Positions 42,204-44,292 of a DNA stretch of 44,292 nt are shown here, piece by piece; the stretch's first letter is position 1; every line of letters begins with the position of its first letter. This stretch comes from Sphingobium jiangsuense. GTDB lineage: Bacteria; Pseudomonadota; Alphaproteobacteria; Sphingomonadales; Sphingomonadaceae. The stretch covers positions 1 through 44,292 of the forward strand of contig NZ_JACIDT010000026.1 in the NCBI RefSeq assembly GCF_014196495.1, read 5' to 3'. The position numbers and the translations under genes are program-made. The notes under the pieces were generated by a model that was not told where the DNA came from, did not search any database, and saw only the letters and a list, made by a program, of their open reading frames with translations.

Positions 42204-42710
42204 ATGATGGAAGGCCCTTTTTCTACCCTCGACAATCCGCGCCTCGAATTCGTGATGGAGGTGCGCCTCAAATTCCCGCGCGTGCAGATGATCGCCAACA
42301 CGCCCTGGGGCGGCAACCGCAGCGCCGTCTATGTCGAAAGCGGCACCTTCGAAGGCCCCCGCCTGCGCGGCACGGCGGTGCCCGGCTCCGGCGGCGACTA
42401 TGCCTATTTTCGGCCCGATGACGTCGCCTGCTTCGACGCGCGCTACATGCTGGAGGAAGAGGACGGCACGCTGATCCTGCTCAACAACAGGGGGTTCCTT
42501 TGGGGCCGCAAGCCCGACACGATGGAGCGGCTGCGCGACTGGGCGTTCAGGGGCGGCGAGCCGGTCGAGCAGCAGGACTATTATCTGCGCGGCCAGCCCA
42601 GCTTCGAATGCCCGGTCGGCAAGCATGACTGGCTGACCAAGCATGTATTCGTCGGCGTCGGCGAACGCCGCGCCGACGGCAATGTGCTGCGCTATTACGC
42701 GCTGACCTGA
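42204..42710 (+). CDS. DUF3237 family protein
   Basis: 168 residues. The beta-rich sequence with SAVYVESGTFEGPRLRGTAVPGSGGDY (in part GGNRSAVYVESGTFEGPRL) and later VFVGVGERR fits the DUF3237 family of small barrel-like proteins with no settled function. Such genes recur in aromatic catabolic clusters of sphingomonads and related bacteria. It is tightly packed between SDR and SnoaL genes (12 and 16 nt gaps), so it probably has a step in the same path. Start at 42204 or 42207. Confidence 0.8.
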   Translation: MMEGPFSTLDNPRLEFVMEVRLKFPRVQMIANTPWGGNRSAVYVESGTFEGPRLRGTAVPGSGGDYAYFRPDDVACFDARYMLEEEDGTLILLNNRGFLWGRKPDTMERLRDWAFRGGEPVEQQDYYLRGQPSFECPVGKHDWLTKHVFVGVGERRADGNVLRYYALT

Positions 42711-42726
42711 GCGGGAGGAGCAGGAG

Positions 42727-43152
42727 ATGACGGATGCCGGACAATCGCCGGAGGACCGCAACACGCAGATCGTGCTCGCCATGTGGGAAGGCGTGATCGG
42801 CCGGGGCGACAGGGAAGCGGTGCTGAAATATATCGCGCCCGACTATGTGCAGCATGCGGTCAACCTGCCTTCCGGGCGCGAGCATGTGCTGCGCCTCGCC
42901 GACATGATCCGCGAAGGCAATGCCGATTTCAAGCCGCCCGCGCGCAAGACGCTGTTCAGGACGATCGCGCAAGGCGACATGGTGGTGGTGATCTGGGAGC
43001 AGCAGCAGGACGACCCCACCCGCCCCGGCGAAACCTATACCGGCCATGCGTTCGACATGTACCGGCTGGAGGACGGGATGATCGTCGAGCATTGGGACGA
43101 CACCCGCAAATGGCCGACCGCATGGAAGGCGAAGGGCGAGGCGGCGGAATGA
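42727..43152 (+). CDS. SnoaL-like protein, type 2 copy 2
   Basis: 141 residues. APDYVQHAVNLPSG keeps the Tyr-x-Gln-His motif and DMYRLEDGMIVEHWDD the terminal motif. It differs from copies 1 and 3 in lacking the Asn after His and in a longer, basic C-terminus (KWPTAWKAKGEAAE). ATGA overlap with copy 3 suggests that the two products may act together, perhaps as a hetero-oligomer or on two stereoisomers. Confidence 0.78.
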   Translation: MTDAGQSPEDRNTQIVLAMWEGVIGRGDREAVLKYIAPDYVQHAVNLPSGREHVLRLADMIREGNADFKPPARKTLFRTIAQGDMVVVIWEQQQDDPTRPGETYTGHAFDMYRLEDGMIVEHWDDTRKWPTAWKAKGEAAE

Positions 43153-43685
43153 GCGGCGCGCGCCATCATACCGCGCCCTATCATACCGCGCTCATCCCGG
43201 CGGCGGAGGTCCCTGCGGGCCACACGCCGCCGATGGTCGCGGCGGACCAGCAGGCGCTGCTGGCGAGCGGCGACCCGGTGCTCGCGGCGAACAAGCGGCT
43301 GTGCTACGACATGTATCGCACCGTGTTGCAGGCAGGCCGCGCCGACCGGGTGCGCGACTTCATCGGCCCGCACTATATCCAGCACAACCCCAATGTGGCG
43401 AACGGCGTCGAGGCGCTGGAAGCGTTCATCCGCGCCTCCCGCCCAGAGCGCCCGATCGCGCCCACCATCGAACTGCCCCTCGTCGCGATCGTCGCGGAGC
43501 GGGACATGGTGCAGTTCACCTTCGTCCGGCAGGAAAAGGACGCGGACGGCGCGCCTTATTATACCAGCTGGTTCGACCTCTTCCGCATCGAGAACGGCCG
43601 GATCGTCGAGCATTGGGACCCGGCGCTCAAAAGCCCGGAGATGCTGAAGCTCGATCCTAATGAGAAGCGTCTGGGCGACCGATGA
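43149..43685 (+). CDS. SnoaL-like protein, type 2 copy 3 (N-terminally extended)
   Basis: 178 residues. The SnoaL domain begins at about 45 (LAANKRLCYDMYRTV) and has GPHYIQHNPNVANG and DLFRIENGRIVEHWD. The first 44 residues (HHTAPYHTALIPAAEVPAGHTPP within it) are an extra stretch rich in His, Pro and Ala not present in copies 1 and 2. The stretch is not a clear signal peptide. Last gene of the GMC operon; the next gene converges after 6 nt. Confidence 0.78.
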   Translation: MSGARHHTAPYHTALIPAAEVPAGHTPPMVAADQQALLASGDPVLAANKRLCYDMYRTVLQAGRADRVRDFIGPHYIQHNPNVANGVEALEAFIRASRPERPIAPTIELPLVAIVAERDMVQFTFVRQEKDADGAPYYTSWFDLFRIENGRIVEHWDPALKSPEMLKLDPNEKRLGDR

Positions 43686-43691
43686 TCCGGC

Positions 43692-44105
43692 TCACCCAGC
43701 CGGAATCCAGACCGCGCCCTTGATGTGGCGGATCAGGCCCCCGGCATCGAGCAGGTAGAGGATCAGGAACTCGACCTCGACCGCCTGCCCCTTCGCCACC
43801 GGGGTCATGCCGGAATAGCCTTTTTCCGCCAGCACATCCGGCGACAGATCCTCCAGCCCCTCGAAACGGATGACGACATTGGCGACGAAGCCGTCCGTGC
43901 CGGGGTAGAAGCCGCGGAACATCACCTCTTCGCGGCAATAGCGGTGGAAGAAGGCGTAGAAGGCGCGGAAGGCGGGCTTGCCCTCGACGCGGAAGCCCGC
44001 ATTCTCCAGCGCGAAATCATCGGCGAAGAAGGTTTCGAGCGTCGCATAATCGCGCGCGTTGAACGCCTCGATATAGCGGTGATAATCCGCCTCGGTCATC
44101 ATCAT
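43692..44105 (-). CDS. NTF2-fold (SnoaL-like) protein, type 1 copy 2
   Basis: 137 residues with three ATGs in a row (44105, 44102, 44099) after GGGAGAGAG. TEADYHRYIEAFNARDYAT, FYAFFHRYCREEV and GLEDLSPDVLAEKG match the gene at 38842-39237 in order and spacing, so this is its paralogue. The two flank the GMC operon on the opposite strand. No TAACG palindrome is seen upstream. Lyase function is inferred, as for copy 1. Confidence 0.76.
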   Translation of the reverse strand: MMMTEADYHRYIEAFNARDYATLETFFADDFALENAGFRVEGKPAFRAFYAFFHRYCREEVMFRGFYPGTDGFVANVVIRFEGLEDLSPDVLAEKGYSGMTPVAKGQAVEVEFLILYLLDAGGLIRHIKGAVWIPAG

Positions 44106-44131
44106 GGCTCTCTCCCTTTTCTATATGCAAA

Positions 44132-44159
44132 AAGGGCGGGAATTCGCATTCCCGCCCTT
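44132..44159 (-). terminator. Intrinsic terminator after the partial aldehyde dehydrogenase
   Basis: Perfect 12-bp stem AAGGGCGGGAAT / ATTCCCGCCCTT with a 4-nt loop; on the minus strand a T5 run follows. It ends the minus-strand dehydrogenase transcript before the NTF2 gene. Confidence 0.88.
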
Positions 44160-44175
44160 GTCCGTTGTCAGAAGC

Positions 44176-44292
44176 TCAGATTTGGGAAGGCATTCCATCG
44201 AGGAGGATGGTTTTGGTTTCGAGGAAGGGGGCCAGGCCCTCGACCCCGCCCTCGCGGCCGATGCCCGATTGCTTGAAGCCGCCGAAGGGCAG
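44176..44292 (-). CDS. Aldehyde dehydrogenase, C-terminal end (partial)
   Basis: The last 38 codons and stop of an ALDH enter from the right edge on the minus strand. The typical C-terminal motif LPFGGFKQSGIGREGG is clear, followed by LAPFLETKTILLDG. It is a second ALDH besides that at 18166 and belongs to the island, where aldehydes from stilbene cleavage or alcohol oxidation would need oxidation. The catalytic part is outside the window. Confidence 0.88.
   Translation of the reverse strand: MPFGGFKQSGIGREGGVEGLAPFLETKTILLDGMPSQI

Noticed and set aside
38842..44105. Polyketide biosynthesis, suggested by SnoaL-like genes
   Set aside because: SnoaL-like fold is general. No ketosynthase, acyl carrier protein or other polyketide gene is present, and neighbours are catabolic.

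Overview
The window is high-GC, gene-dense chromosomal DNA, almost certainly from a sphingomonad (Sphingobium, Novosphingobium or Sphingomonas type). This rests on gene content: a LigM-type tetrahydrofolate O-demethylase, a LigAB-type extradiol dioxygenase, a lignostilbene dioxygenase and a FerA/FerB ferulate route, all typical of lignin-aromatic-degrading sphingomonads, plus small intergenic palindromic repeats. No RNA gene, insertion sequence, phage gene or CRISPR array was seen.

Left part (1-13086), mostly household genes: the end of etfA and its terminator; an NfrB-like glycosyltransferase with a barrel-like partner; a TauE/SafE permease coupled to a TIGR02186 protein; a HerA-like ATPase; gloA-gloB; pepN; and a phosphate pair, pit with an unusual NUDIX-DUF47 joined ORF.

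Middle part (13087-28611), phenylpropanoid and one-carbon metabolism. The ferulate genes (ferB-like hydratase/lyase, ferA-like CoA synthetase, MarR regulator) are split around uppP but carry three copies of one operator. An aldehyde dehydrogenase follows, then a MetE-like/SnoaL/IclR group, a nitronate monooxygenase, and a LigM-type demethylase. Next to it is a metF-purU-folD-folB operon. Together LigM, MetF, FolD and PurU could take an aromatic methoxyl carbon from methyl-THF to formate and regenerate THF.

Right part (28624-44292), an accessory catabolic island: two MFS transporters, a MarR regulator, two GMC oxidoreductases, LigA/LigB homologues in an operon with a lignostilbene-type dioxygenase, a divergent VAO-family flavoprotein, a six-gene operon (GMC, SnoaL, SDR, DUF3237, SnoaL, SnoaL), two NTF2-fold genes on the other strand and the end of an aldehyde dehydrogenase.

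The most interesting signal is a 12-bp palindrome, TAACG-NN-(C/T)GTTA, found six times, each 20-70 nt before the start of an aromatic-catabolism or transport gene, from the aldehyde dehydrogenase at 18 kb to the operon at 39 kb. It suggests one regulon. I infer that the regulon handles lignin-derived dimers: GMC/SDR enzymes oxidise the side chain, cofactor-free NTF2/SnoaL enzymes make a stilbene, the lignostilbene dioxygenase splits it into aromatic aldehydes, aldehyde dehydrogenase and LigM convert these, and LigAB opens the ring. Only the enzyme families and the operators are visible; the substrate and the order of steps are inference.
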